Source of the DNA: Natronomonas moolapensis 8.8.11
GTDB lineage: Archaea; Halobacteriota; Halobacteria; Halobacteriales; Haloarculaceae
Assembly: GCF_000591055.1 (NCBI RefSeq)
Contig: NC_020388.1
Span: 682,001-746,000 of the forward strand
DNA: 64,000 nt
Direction: 5' to 3'
The position numbers and the translations under genes are program-made. This document shows, piece by piece, positions 53,632 to 61,778 of this stretch; the first letter of the stretch is position 1, and every line of letters begins with the position of its first letter. A model generated the notes under the pieces. That model ran no database searches. It was not told the DNA's origin and saw nothing but the letters and a program-made list of their open reading frames with translations.

Positions 53632-53979
53632 GTGGAACTCACACTTGACGAGGAGAGTGAGGACGTACGAGGTGGACTCACCGCGCTCGTCGTGACCGTG
53701 GTTGAGTTACTGGTCGAAGCGCTTGAGCAGGAGGCTGTCCGGCGAATGGAGTCTGGGTCGCTTACTGAGGATGAAATAGAGCGTCTTGGACAGCAGCTAC
53801 AGGCCCTAGAAGAAGAGCTTGAGCAGATGAAACGCAGAGAGGAGATTGGCGAGGACGTTACTGAATTCAAACAGAACCTTGACCACCTCGTGCGTGACGC
53901 TGTCGAACAGCTCTCCGAGCACCAGTCCTCGGGCCCAGCCGATCGGTCAGTTAATATTGGTGATATTCTCAATGACTGA
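53632..53979 (+). CDS. gvpK: gas vesicle protein GvpK (115 aa, GTG start)
   Basis: GTG start 2 nt after gvp[61 protein letters not shown], the conserved helical GvpK core. An assembly protein of the minor set. It overlaps gvpL by 8 nt. Confidence 0.94.
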   Translation: MELTLDEESEDVRGGLTALVVTVVELLVEALEQEAVRRMESGSLTEDEIERLGQQLQALEEELEQMKRREEIGEDVTEFKQNLDHLVRDAVEQLSEHQSSGPADRSVNIGDILND

Positions 53980-54823
53980 GCACTCGACAGATTCTTCCAC
54001 TGGCCAGCCTGTGAGTCCCACCGGAGAAAAAAACACTATCGATGGCCGCTATATGTACTGTCTGGTTGATCCAACAGCTTCCGGAGGGGCAGAAATCACG
54101 GTGTGCGGCGTTGGAGACGCCCCTGTGTACCTCATCCGAGAGCGTGACGTTAGCGCCGTTGTTCACGACTGCGAACGGACGTACGAGGCCGAAACCCCAG
54201 ATCTGGGCTTGGTAAAACAGCGGGTGCTTAGGCACCAGCGCGTTGTTGACGCGGCAAGTGAGGCCTTCGGGACACCACTGCCAATGCGGTTCAACACGGT
54301 TTTCGATGAAGGAAACACGGGCGTTGCAGGATGGATACAGGACCAATACGATCGGATACGTGGCGGCCTGCGCTCATTCGCGGGTATGCGGGAGTATCGC
54401 GTTAGCTTGTTCTGGGAGTCCGAATCGTTCGAGGAAAGGATTAAATTACAGGACGAGACACTGCGGGGCACCCTACAGCGTCAACAGCAGGCGGGATCCG
54501 GCAAAGCGTTTCTCATCGAGAAACAATACGACAAGCGGCTCCGCGAGCTGAAGAATGAGCGCCGTGAGGAGCTTACGGCAGCGCTGAAACAGGCCGTTAA
54601 ACCGACTGCACGCGAACTACAAGAGCAGGAGCCAACCACCCCACTATCGGAGCCCCCCGACTCAGCGGACGGAGGTGTGGTGGCGCGCGTAGCGATCCTC
54701 GCAAATAAGACAGATGAGGCGGAACTCGGTGACCGGTTAGACAAGTTCGTAGAACGTGACGGAGCAAGTGTTAGATTCACCGGGCCATGGCCGCCATACA
54801 CGTTCGTACCTGACTTCGGGTGA
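53972..54823 (+). CDS. gvpL: gas vesicle protein GvpL (283 aa)
   Basis: A GvpF/L-family protein: [64 protein letters not shown], and C-terminal [19 protein letters not shown] long helical middle carries [20 protein letters not shown]. GvpL binds most other Gvp proteins and may act as the assembly platform. The start MTEHSTDS at 53972 is chosen; the longer frame from 53846 overlaps gvpK. Confidence 0.93.
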   Translation: MTEHSTDSSTGQPVSPTGEKNTIDGRYMYCLVDPTASGGAEITVCGVGDAPVYLIRERDVSAVVHDCERTYEAETPDLGLVKQRVLRHQRVVDAASEAFGTPLPMRFNTVFDEGNTGVAGWIQDQYDRIRGGLRSFAGMREYRVSLFWESESFEERIKLQDETLRGTLQRQQQAGSGKAFLIEKQYDKRLRELKNERREELTAALKQAVKPTARELQEQEPTTPLSEPPDSADGGVVARVAILANKTDEAELGDRLDKFVERDGASVRFTGPWPPYTFVPDFG

Positions 54824-54831
54824 CGTTGCTT

Positions 54832-55041
54832 ATGAAGCCAACAAAGGACGATACGCACGCCATCGTGGAGCTGCTCGACGTACTGCTTCGTGAGGGGGCT
54901 GTAATTCAAGCGGATGTGGTTGTAACTGTGGCTGATATACCCCTTATCGGAATCAGCCTCCGGGCGGCTATCGCTGGTATGACTACGATGACAGAGTATG
55001 GCCTGTTTAATGAGTGGGATGCCACGCACAGGGAGCGTTGA
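54832..55041 (+). CDS. gvpM: gas vesicle protein GvpM (69 aa)
   Basis: MKPTKDDTHAIVELLDVLLR, EGAVIQADVVVTVADIPLIG, ISLRAAIAGMTTMTEYGLFN: a GvpA-like minor protein, last of the unit. The Met at 54832 matches family starts; a GTG at 54820 overlapping the gvpL stop is an alternative. GvpM is prone to aggregate and is held by GvpL and GvpH. Confidence 0.93.
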   Translation: MKPTKDDTHAIVELLDVLLREGAVIQADVVVTVADIPLIGISLRAAIAGMTTMTEYGLFNEWDATHRER

Positions 55042-55520
55042 ACCGCTTTTTCTGCCGGTTCCCACGGGCTGTATGCGCCTCGCCTGCATCCCTCGGCAGG
55101 TTCGGTGTCTTGATTGGGGTGTGAGAACACTCCGATGATACCACCCGACTTCTTGACTCAGTACTATATTAATTAGTATGATATATAATGTCTTATAAAC
55201 GGGGAAGAACTCGATGCACTCACCGATGCGGTGGAGTCCCTCCGGTTTAGACTTCGTTGTCGTCTATGGCCGGCGGCGGGTCGAGAGAACGGAACTCCTC
55301 AGAGAATTCTGTACTGGCCGTCCGTATGTTTATATAAATCATGAGCTCACCGGACGATACTGGCGGCTCTGAAACGCCTGAATTCGTCTACCTGCTCTCC
55401 CGCTGCTCCACTTTGTTCAGATTGCTAAAATCCACCATACACACTGATGAAAAGGTCTCTGGAAACATCATCAACACTTTGATGGTAAGATTCTTTGTCT
55501 GTGGTAACGTATCTCTCTCC
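55042..55520. other. border zone after the gas-vesicle genes
   Basis: 480 bp with no gene. It includes an AT-rich stretch (ATATTAATTAGTATGATATAT at about 55167) and a near copy of the 3' end of the chorismate mutase gene (55395-55420). An open frame through here only extends the AbrB gene upstream. Confidence 0.5.
55395..55420. repeat. 26-bp near copy of the chorismate mutase gene 3' end
   Basis: CTCTCCCGCTGCTCCACTTT then GTTCAG matches 56342-56367 at 23 of 26 positions and in the same orientation. The second copy encodes the last residues (LNKVEQRE) of chorismate mutase. The pair encloses the AbrB-VapC genes, as expected for an att-site duplication. Confidence 0.6.
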
Positions 55521-55766
55521 ATGTCAGCAGAGACTGATGCACAGGGACGGCTGTACATCCCAAAGGAGGTGCGCGAGAAGTACGGCCAGAAGTACCACAT
55601 CGTTATGTACGAGGACAGAATCGAGCTGATTCCGGTCGCAGACGACCCACTCACCGCAGTCCGCGAAGCGGCAGGCGAGCTTCACGATGCATCCGTCGAG
55701 AAAATCCGAGAGGACATTGAGGCGGAGGCGAAAGACGAGGCTGAGGAAGCCGGCGGCCAGAGATGA
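55521..55766 (+). CDS. AbrB-family antitoxin (81 aa)
   Basis: Starts MSAETDAQGRLYIPKEVREK at 55521 with the swapped-hairpin AbrB/SpoVT fold (GRLYIPKEVREKYGQKYHIV, MYEDRIELIPVADDPLTAVR) and an acidic helical tail that would bind the toxin. It overlaps the PIN gene by 4 nt. The upstream extension to 55341 crosses the duplicated chorismate mutase end and is rejected. Confidence 0.88.
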   Translation: MSAETDAQGRLYIPKEVREKYGQKYHIVMYEDRIELIPVADDPLTAVREAAGELHDASVEKIREDIEAEAKDEAEEAGGQR

Positions 55767-56149
55767 CGGTGTACGTCGAGACGGATTTCTTGCTCGCACT
55801 GGCCAAAGATACCGATTGGTTACAGAGTTCCGCAGAGGACGCCCTCGTCGAGTACGATGTCGAAACGTCACCGTTCTCGTACCTCGAACTCCTCCTCGCC
55901 CGGGAACGGTACGAGTTCGACTACGTTCCGCTGGTGGCGAACCTACTTGAACTCGTTCCCGTGCGGGACGAAGAAGAGAAACAGGTAGTGCTGAAAGCAG
56001 TCAACTACTACGACGAGGGAATGACGCCGTTTGACGCCTTCCACGCAGCTACTGCTGAGACGAGGGGAATGAAAGTACTTTCTTCGGAGAAAGACTACGA
56101 AGAAATCGAGGTCGAACGAGTCCCACTGGAACCGACCGACGAGGAATAA
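55763..56149 (+). CDS. VapC-type PIN-domain toxin (128 aa)
   Basis: PIN fold acidic residues: VYVETDFLLALAKDTDW (Glu/Asp), SYLELLLARERYEF (Glu), and the late GMTPFDAFHAATAE (Asp) plus KVLSSEKDYEEIE. PIN toxins cleave RNA when freed from the AbrB partner. ATGA overlap with the antitoxin gene shows co-translation. It is probably an addiction module stabilising the adjacent mobile region. Confidence 0.9.
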   Translation: MTVYVETDFLLALAKDTDWLQSSAEDALVEYDVETSPFSYLELLLARERYEFDYVPLVANLLELVPVRDEEEKQVVLKAVNYYDEGMTPFDAFHAATAETRGMKVLSSEKDYEEIEVERVPLEPTDEE

Positions 56150-56334
56150 CTCTGGACTAAGGACAGCGCGGCTGAAAAGAGCGTGATACTCGCAGCATCG
56201 TGACCGCGCGTGCGACAGATTTGGTCGAATCTTCCGGCTGCTCATCAATCCCAAAATTCAGATGATGGCATCTAAAATCGACCTTCTGACCGACTAATAC
56301 GTGGTTAGAAGCTCTGTGCCAGCCGTCCTTTCCC

Positions 56335-56661
56335 CTATCGACTCTCCCGCTGTTCGACCTTGTTCAGTTCGATCAGCAGACGAAAGATGGCCTTTACCAG
56401 GTTCGCGTCGACGTCGAACTGCTCGGCGTTGTCCCCGGCACGCTCCATGACGGCCTCCTCTTGGGACTCGTCTGTCGTCGGCAGTCCCCGCTCGCGTTTG
56501 ACTGCCGCGATGCTCTCTGCGACGTACGTTCGCTGGGCGATCTGTTCGACGATCTCGCGGTCGATGTTTCTGATCTCCGCGCGGAGTTCGTCGAGGTTCG
56601 CCTCGCTCGGATCGCCGCTCATCGTATCGTTGCTCCCGTCCGTTGTGTCGTTGTTAGCCAT
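56335..56661 (-). CDS. aroQ: chorismate mutase, AroQ type (108 aa)
   Basis: Starts MANNDTTDGSNDTMSGDPSE; the AroQ helical domain follows (LDELRAEIRNIDREIVEQIA, QRTYVAESIAAVKRERGLPT, TDESQEEAVMERAGDNAEQF) with the conserved Arg in LDELRAEI and the KRERG motif. It converts chorismate to prephenate for Phe and Tyr. It overlaps the shikimate kinase gene by 43 nt in another frame. Its last 26 bp are duplicated at 55395-55420. Confidence 0.92.
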   Translation of the reverse strand: MANNDTTDGSNDTMSGDPSEANLDELRAEIRNIDREIVEQIAQRTYVAESIAAVKRERGLPTTDESQEEAVMERAGDNAEQFDVDANLVKAIFRLLIELNKVEQRESR

Positions 56662-57461
56662 GTCTCTCCCTTGCGTTGACTCCAGGTCTCCGAAAGCGCT
56701 TCGAGCACGTCGCGGTCGCCGACGGCGGTGTAGCTCGGTCCCGTCCCCGACAGCGAGGCGGCAGCCTCGGGCAACGCCTCGACGATCGGGTCGGCCGACC
56801 GATCCAGTGCCGCACAGAAGGCAAAGCCGTTGACGCACATGGCTCGACGGAACTCGCCTTCGAGGGCCAGCTCGTGGACGATGTCGGCCATCGGCGCGAT
56901 GCGTCGACACCTCGAGACGTCGGCGTCAGCCGAAAACCCCCGTTCGTCCGGGGTGTACACGAGGACGTCCCACCCGGGCTCCTCGCGTGCGAGCAGTTCG
57001 TCCTCGGTGTTGTCCGTCACCGTGACCCCGCCGAGCATCGAGGCCGAGGCGTCGTCGAACGCGCCGGTGACGGTCACGCCGGCGTCCCGGGCCGCCTCGA
57101 CGCCGATCCGACAGGCCGCCTCGCGGTCGATGTCGGCCCCCAGCGCGTCCAGGGTTGCAAGCACCGCCGCGTTCGCCGCGGCGCTCGAACTCTTCAGCCC
57201 CGACGCCATCGGGATCTCGCTCTCGGTCTGGACGTGGCCGCCCTCGCCGTCGCCGAACCGCTCGACGCAGCACTCGACACAGCGCTCGATGAGTCGGGTG
57301 TCGGCGTCCGGTTCGCCGTCGACGTCGCCGCGTACCGTTCCGGAGCCGTCGAGTTCGACGGTCGCCTCGGTGTGGGCGTCGATCGCGAACGCCGACCCAT
57401 AGCCGTTTGCGAGCGCGTTCAACACTGTTCCGGCTGCCGGGGCGGCTGCACGGCCTACCAT
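56619..57461 (-). CDS. aroK: archaeal (GHMP-type) shikimate kinase (280 aa)
   Basis: Starts MVGRAAAPAAGTVLNALANG and carries the GHMP kinase phosphate-binding motif IPMASGLKSSSAAANAAVLA, then GAFDDASASMLGGVTVTDN and SGTGPSYTAVGDRDVLEAL. Archaea use this non-homologous kinase to phosphorylate shikimate with ATP. It is upstream of and overlapping chorismate mutase, forming an aromatic amino acid operon. Start 57461 matches the family better than frames further upstream. Confidence 0.92.
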   Translation of the reverse strand: MVGRAAAPAAGTVLNALANGYGSAFAIDAHTEATVELDGSGTVRGDVDGEPDADTRLIERCVECCVERFGDGEGGHVQTESEIPMASGLKSSSAAANAAVLATLDALGADIDREAACRIGVEAARDAGVTVTGAFDDASASMLGGVTVTDNTEDELLAREEPGWDVLVYTPDERGFSADADVSRCRRIAPMADIVHELALEGEFRRAMCVNGFAFCAALDRSADPIVEALPEAAASLSGTGPSYTAVGDRDVLEALSETWSQRKGETWLTTTQRTGATIR

Positions 57462-57565
57462 CGTCTCCCCTTCCCCGTGGGGGATACAAAGCGATGACGG
57501 TCGATGCGGGACTGGGCCGTTCGATCGGGCGTGTCTCATCAGACACGCGCCGGGCCGCGGGCCGG

Positions 57566-58009
57566 TCACGCTTCGAGGAGTTCGATCAGGTTCCCGTCCG
57601 GGTCCCGAACGAACACGAGTCGGGTCCCGCTGTCGGTGGTCTGTGGCTCGCTCAGCGGATCGATCCGATCGGGGAGGCCCTCGAAAAGCGCGTCGACGTC
57701 GTCGACCGAAAAGGCGAGATGGGACCCGCCGGGTTGGGGCAGCGTTGTCGGCTCCCGGGGCGGCCCCGCGGGTTCGTACTCGACGAGTTCGATCCGGCTG
57801 TCCCCCGAGTTGAGGTGGACGAACCGCCCGGACACGCCGTCACGTCCGACGACCGTCTCGAAGGCATCCCCGGAGACCGAAAACCGCGATTCGACGGTGC
57901 ACCCGAGCACGCCGGCGTAGAACTCGACCGATCGGTCGAGGTCGGCGACGGTGAGGCCGGTGTGGTGTGCTTCGAGGCCGTTCGGCGGCGACCGCTGGGG
58001 ATCGGACAT
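57566..58009 (-). CDS. VOC-superfamily (glyoxalase-like) protein (147 aa)
   Basis: Starts MSDPQRSPPNGLEAHHTGLT and shows the two paired beta-alpha-beta units of the VOC fold: HHTGLTVADLDRSVEFYAGV, ESRFSVSGDAFETVVGRDGV, SHLAFSVDDVDALFEGLPDR, TRLVFVRDPDGNLIELLEA. Metal ligands would be His and Glu residues of these units. It could be a glyoxalase, methylmalonyl-CoA epimerase relative or dioxygenase; the substrate is unknown. Confidence 0.88.
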   Translation of the reverse strand: MSDPQRSPPNGLEAHHTGLTVADLDRSVEFYAGVLGCTVESRFSVSGDAFETVVGRDGVSGRFVHLNSGDSRIELVEYEPAGPPREPTTLPQPGGSHLAFSVDDVDALFEGLPDRIDPLSEPQTTDSGTRLVFVRDPDGNLIELLEA

Positions 58010-58067
58010 ACGGGTCTCGGGGGACTCAACCGACAAGTGAGTATTGGTCGACGGGAGCGCCGGAAAA

Positions 58068-58142
58068 TGCTCGCTAGGGGATTTGAACCCCTGTCATCGG
58101 CTCGAAAGGCCGATATGATTGGCCGGGCTACACCAAGCGAGC
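58068..58142 (-). tRNA. tRNA-Glu (TTC)
   Basis: On the minus strand the acceptor GCTCGCT pairs with AGCGAGC, discriminator A. The anticodon stem TCGGC/GCCGA encloses CTTTCGA, anticodon TTC. The T arm is AGGGGTTCAAATCCCCT. No CCA is encoded. Confidence 0.95.
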
Positions 58143-58275
58143 GACGTCACAACGTCGGGTTCGGCGGTGTATAAAACTGTCTGTATCGATCGGATCACGC
58201 GGGTGCTTGCGGCGGATTTCGGCGACGACAGCCACGCCGCGGGTCGCTCCGGAGACTGCGGTGTCCACAGGGGCC

Positions 58276-58683
58276 TCACACGTCGAAGACGACGTACGCT
58301 CTCCATCCCGAGTCCGTCCGTTCGAGGGCCATCTCGGAGTACGTCACGGCTTTGATCTCCCTCGCGTCGACGTCCGAGAGCGCGACGCCGCGCGCCGACG
58401 CCTCGAGGCTCGGCTGGGCGCCCTCGGATACCGTCACCCGGTGATCCGTCGGGAGGACGCCCCGGACGTCGCGCTGATAGATGAGTTCGTCGAGGTAATC
58501 GAACAGGAGCGCCTCGGGCGATTCGGCGGCCACAGACATCCCGAACCGATCGCCCGTCCCGGGAATCGACTCGCAGTGGGCAGCCGACAGCCCGGCCGCA
58601 GTGGCCTCGAAGGTTCGATCCAGCGTCTCACCCGTCGCGTCGACGGCGATATCAGCGGTGTGGGCGACGAGTGTGAAGCTCAT
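58276..58683 (-). CDS. archease (135 aa)
   Basis: Starts MSFTLVAHTADIAVDATGET, with the family pattern HTADIAVDA, FEATAAGLSAAHCE, LLFDYLDELIYQRDVRGVLP and AREIKAVTYSEMALERTDSG. Archease speeds guanylylation and turnover of the tRNA ligase RtcB. RtcB is not in the window. The longer frame to 58872 is unsupported. Confidence 0.92.
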   Translation of the reverse strand: MSFTLVAHTADIAVDATGETLDRTFEATAAGLSAAHCESIPGTGDRFGMSVAAESPEALLFDYLDELIYQRDVRGVLPTDHRVTVSEGAQPSLEASARGVALSDVDAREIKAVTYSEMALERTDSGWRAYVVFDV

Positions 58684-58835
58684 CGGCCCGCCGGGAGCGC
58701 TCTCCGGTTGGCTATAGCGTCCATTGGGTGTTCCGACGCGCCGCCCGGTCGAAAACGTTTTTGACACCGGTGGCGCCCCGGCTCGGGGGCGTCGAGGCGT
58801 GCCGTTTTGTTTCAGGGTTCCGTACGTCTCGACGT

Positions 58836-58934
58836 ATGCGATATCTCGTCGCGGTGGACGGATCGGAGGCATCCGAGAGGGCGGTTCGGTACGCCTCGAG
58901 ACACGCGGCGGCGATGGGGCCGATCGTCAGATGA
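58836..58934 (+). pseudogene. universal stress protein (UspA), truncated after 32 residues
   Basis: MRYLVAVDGSEASERAVRYA, SRHAAAMGPIVR, TGA: the start of a UspA domain (VDGS then SERAVRYA) that ends abruptly; full proteins have about 140 residues. The rest is replaced by the sequence before the exchanger gene. A normal haloarchaeal start context suggests recent loss by deletion. Confidence 0.75.
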
Positions 58935-59003
58935 GAGAGCCACCCGGCGAGTCACGGGTCGATCATACGTACATCTTTGATATGTCCGCATGAAGCCTCG
59001 CCA

Positions 59004-60011
59004 ATGGTCGGATTGTTCGGCGCGTTGGCGCTCGTCGCCGTCACGACGCCAGTCATCTGGAAGGGCAGCGAGTACTTCGAGCGATCGGCGGGGCGGCTCA
59101 GCCGGTATTACGGGCTCCCGCTGGCCTTCCACGGCGCGATCGTCGTCGCCGTCGGCTCCAGTGTTCCCGAACTCAGCTCCGTCGTCATCAGCACGGTCGT
59201 CCACGACGAGTTCTCCCTCGGTGTCGGCGCGATCGTCGGCAGCGCCATCTTCAATTTGCTCGTCATTCCCGCGCTCTCGGCGCTCTTCAGCGACGAGCTG
59301 TCGGCGACCCGCAGCCTCGTCCACAAGGACGCGCAGTTCTACATCATCAGCGTGCTCGTCCTGTTCATCGTGTTCGCTCTCGGGGCGACGTACGTTCCGG
59401 GCGGGACGAACACCGAGGCAATCGTGACGCCGCCGTTGGCGGTGCTTCCGCTCGCCACCTACGGGGTGTATCTCTTCCTCCACCAGCAAGACGCCAGCGA
59501 GTACGTGGGCGCCGACACCCCCGGCGTCGATCGAAACCGCGAACTGCTCACGCTCGCGGCCGCGCTGGTCGTGATCGCCGTCGGCGTCGAGGGGCTCGTC
59601 CGCGCCGCCCTCTCGCTCGGCGAGACCTTCGGGACGCCGAGTCTTCTCTGGGGGCTGACAGTCATCGCGGCCGGGACGAGCCTCCCGGACGCGGTCGTCA
59701 GCGTCCGCGCCGCTCGAAACGACGACAGCACGACCAGCCTCACGAACGTCCTCGGAAGCAACACGTTCAACCTGCTCGTTGCCATCCCCGTCGGCGTGCT
59801 CCTGTCGGGATCGGCGACGATCAACTTCCTGACGGCGATCCCGACGATGGGGTTTCTCGCGTTCGCCACGCTGGTGTTCGTCGTGTTCGCCCGGACCGAC
59901 CTCGAGTTGACCGATCGCGAGGCGTACGGCTTTCTCGGGCTGTACGCCGTCTTCCTCGTCTGGATGACGCTCGAATCGGCCGGGGTCATCGAGACCGTTC
60001 GGGGGATCTGA
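59004..60011 (+). CDS. sodium/calcium exchanger family antiporter (335 aa)
   Basis: Two inverted halves of about five transmembrane helices. The alpha-1 motif is VAVGSSVPELSSVVISTVVH, GVGAIVGSAIFNLLVIPALS; alpha-2 is GLTVIAAGTSLPDAVVSVRA, NVLGSNTFNLLVAIPVGVLL. These carry the ion-coordinating Ser, Glu/Asp and Asn residues of the CaCA superfamily. It would extrude Ca2+ or a similar cation against Na+ or H+ at the cell membrane. Start MVGLFGAL at 59004 is preferred to 58977. Confidence 0.9.
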   Translation: MVGLFGALALVAVTTPVIWKGSEYFERSAGRLSRYYGLPLAFHGAIVVAVGSSVPELSSVVISTVVHDEFSLGVGAIVGSAIFNLLVIPALSALFSDELSATRSLVHKDAQFYIISVLVLFIVFALGATYVPGGTNTEAIVTPPLAVLPLATYGVYLFLHQQDASEYVGADTPGVDRNRELLTLAAALVVIAVGVEGLVRAALSLGETFGTPSLLWGLTVIAAGTSLPDAVVSVRAARNDDSTTSLTNVLGSNTFNLLVAIPVGVLLSGSATINFLTAIPTMGFLAFATLVFVVFARTDLELTDREAYGFLGLYAVFLVWMTLESAGVIETVRGI

Positions 60012-60017
60012 CCGGGA

Positions 60018-60365
60018 TCACCCGAGTAGCGCGGGACCGAACCTGATCGCCCACAGCGTCCCCATCCCGACGACGATAGTGGCGAGGACGTTCTCGGTTC
60101 GCCAGGCGACCGCCGCGGCGACCGCGCCCGCGAGAACCCGATCGTCGAGGAGCGTCCCGGCCGCCGTCGGTTCGATCGTGACGATGGAAGGGACGACCAA
60201 CGCGGCGAGAACGGCTGCGGGGACGTATCGGAGCACGCGCCGAAGCCGCGGTGGAACGGCGTCTATTCGTCCGAAAAGGTAAATGAACGAGAGCCGGATC
60301 GCGTACGTGCAGATCCCGATGACCGCGATCGCGGCCCAGACGCCGGCGTGAGACCACGCGGTCAT
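60018..60365 (-). CDS. azlD: AzlD-family branched-chain amino acid exporter subunit (115 aa)
   Basis: Four helices with AIAVIGICTYAIRLSFIYLF, VPPRLRRVLRYVPAAVLAAL, VVPSIVTIEP and TLWAIRFGPALLG: the AzlD small subunit. It starts within the azlC stop (4-nt overlap). AzlCD exports branched-chain amino acids or analogues across the membrane. Confidence 0.92.
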   Translation of the reverse strand: MTAWSHAGVWAAIAVIGICTYAIRLSFIYLFGRIDAVPPRLRRVLRYVPAAVLAALVVPSIVTIEPTAAGTLLDDRVLAGAVAAAVAWRTENVLATIVVGMGTLWAIRFGPALLG

Positions 60366-61063
60366 CGCTCACCCCACGCGTCGACAACGACACCCGCGGC
60401 GACGCCGCTTGCGGCCGCGATGGGCAGATCGAGGTTGAGCGGGACGCCGGCAGTCGCGACGGCGAGCGCGACAGCGCCGCCGACGAGGCCGGCCGTCGTC
60501 GTCCCGGTGTCTTTCATCGCCGGCAACAACAGCGCCAAGAACACGAGCGGTAGGGCGAACTCCAGTCCGAGCGCGTCCGGGACGCCGGCACCGAGGACCG
60601 CGCCGACGACCGTCCCGGCCTGCCAGACGACCCACAGCGAAAACGCGATGCCGAGATAATACGGGAGTCGAGCGCGCCCGTCGTTCGTCTCGTACTCCGC
60701 CACGGAGGCGGCGTACGCCTGATCCGTCAACACGTAGGCGGCCACCCCGCGCATCCGGAGCGAACACGCCTGGAGATACGGCGCGAGCGAGGCGGAGTAC
60801 ATCACCATGCGGACGTTGATGACGACCGCCGTCCCGACGACGACGAGAAACGGGGCGTTCGACCCGATGAGGTCGATCGCCGCCAACTGCGAGGCGCCCG
60901 CGAAGACGACGAGCGACATCCCGACCGCCTCCCCGATCGTCAACCCGGCGCCGATCGCGGTGATCCCGGTGACGAGTGCGAACGGCAGAATGCCGACGAG
61001 GATGGGTCCGGCCGCGCGCACGCCCGCTATGAGGTCCGGATGGAACCGCTCGGAGAACGACAT
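60362..61063 (-). CDS. azlC: AzlC-family branched-chain amino acid permease (233 aa)
   Basis: Starts MSFSERFHPDLIAGVRAAGP, then ILVGILPFALVTGITAIGAG, GMSLVVFAGASQLAAIDLIG, VVINVRMVMYSASLAPYLQA, the conserved AzlC core, with about seven helices. It forms the large subunit of the AzlCD exporter with the downstream gene. Confidence 0.93.
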   Translation of the reverse strand: MSFSERFHPDLIAGVRAAGPILVGILPFALVTGITAIGAGLTIGEAVGMSLVVFAGASQLAAIDLIGSNAPFLVVVGTAVVINVRMVMYSASLAPYLQACSLRMRGVAAYVLTDQAYAASVAEYETNDGRARLPYYLGIAFSLWVVWQAGTVVGAVLGAGVPDALGLEFALPLVFLALLLPAMKDTGTTTAGLVGGAVALAVATAGVPLNLDLPIAAASGVAAGVVVDAWGER

Positions 61064-61233
61064 ACCACGCCCTTCGGCGAGAACGGGAAATCGCTATCGA
61101 TCGACCGCGGCCGCCGGCCGCCGGCCGCGGTTCGGCCTGGGCGCGTCCACACCCTGACGCCGGTCGACCCCCGGCGACGGGTCCCCGGCCTCGGGCGGTG
61201 GAATTATATTCGATCGAACCGTACCTCGTGGCA

Positions 61234-61722
61234 GTGAGTGTCACTATCGAACTCCGTGCGTTCGACGCCGGTGACGAGGGGTTCGTCGAGGACGCGTGGG
61301 CGCTAAAAGAGCGGATCCGGCGCCGCGACGGGGTACTCAAACAGCGCCGCGGGTTCTTCACCGACGCCTACCGGCGCTCGAAGGTGTTCGCCCTCGTCGA
61401 ACCGGGATACGACGACGAGTCGCTCGTGGGGTTCGCGTCGACGCGCCGGGACGGGTATATCCTCTTTTTGGCCGTCGCCCCCGAGTACCGCGGCGAGGGG
61501 TTCGGCCGCCAGCTCGTCGCCGCCGTCGCCGACGAGCACGACTCCGTCACCTGTCACGCACGAGCCACGAACGACGACGCGCTCTCGTTTTATAAGCATC
61601 TCGGGTTCGAGATCGAACGCCGCGTCGGGAGCTACTACGAGGACTCGGGCGACGCGTACTACCTCCGCTTGGGCGACGGCGGCCTCGCCTCGAAGCTCTC
61701 GCGGTTCGTCCCGGGGGCCTAA
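61234..61722 (+). CDS. GNAT-family N-acetyltransferase (162 aa, GTG start)
   Basis: GTG at 61234; the AATTATAT box at 61202-61209 is 25-32 nt upstream, fitting a leaderless transcript. The acetyl-CoA motif is FLAVAPEYRGEGFGRQLVAA (R/Q-x2-G-x-G/A), preceded by LVGFASTRRDGYILF and followed by ATNDDALSFYKHLGFEIERR. Target unknown; possibly the RimI-like or small-molecule class. Frames starting at 61198 include the TATA box and are rejected. Confidence 0.88.
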   Translation: MSVTIELRAFDAGDEGFVEDAWALKERIRRRDGVLKQRRGFFTDAYRRSKVFALVEPGYDDESLVGFASTRRDGYILFLAVAPEYRGEGFGRQLVAAVADEHDSVTCHARATNDDALSFYKHLGFEIERRVGSYYEDSGDAYYLRLGDGGLASKLSRFVPGA

Positions 61723-61778
61723 CGGGCCGTCGCCCCGGAGCCGACAACGCTTTCCACCCTGGCTTCCGAACCGGGAGT

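Noticed and set aside
55341-55520. extended N-terminus for the AbrB antitoxin
   Set aside because: It reads through the duplicated chorismate mutase end; the AbrB fold begins at 55521.
56662-56910. extended chorismate mutase
   Set aside because: Arg-rich shadow of the shikimate kinase gene in another frame.
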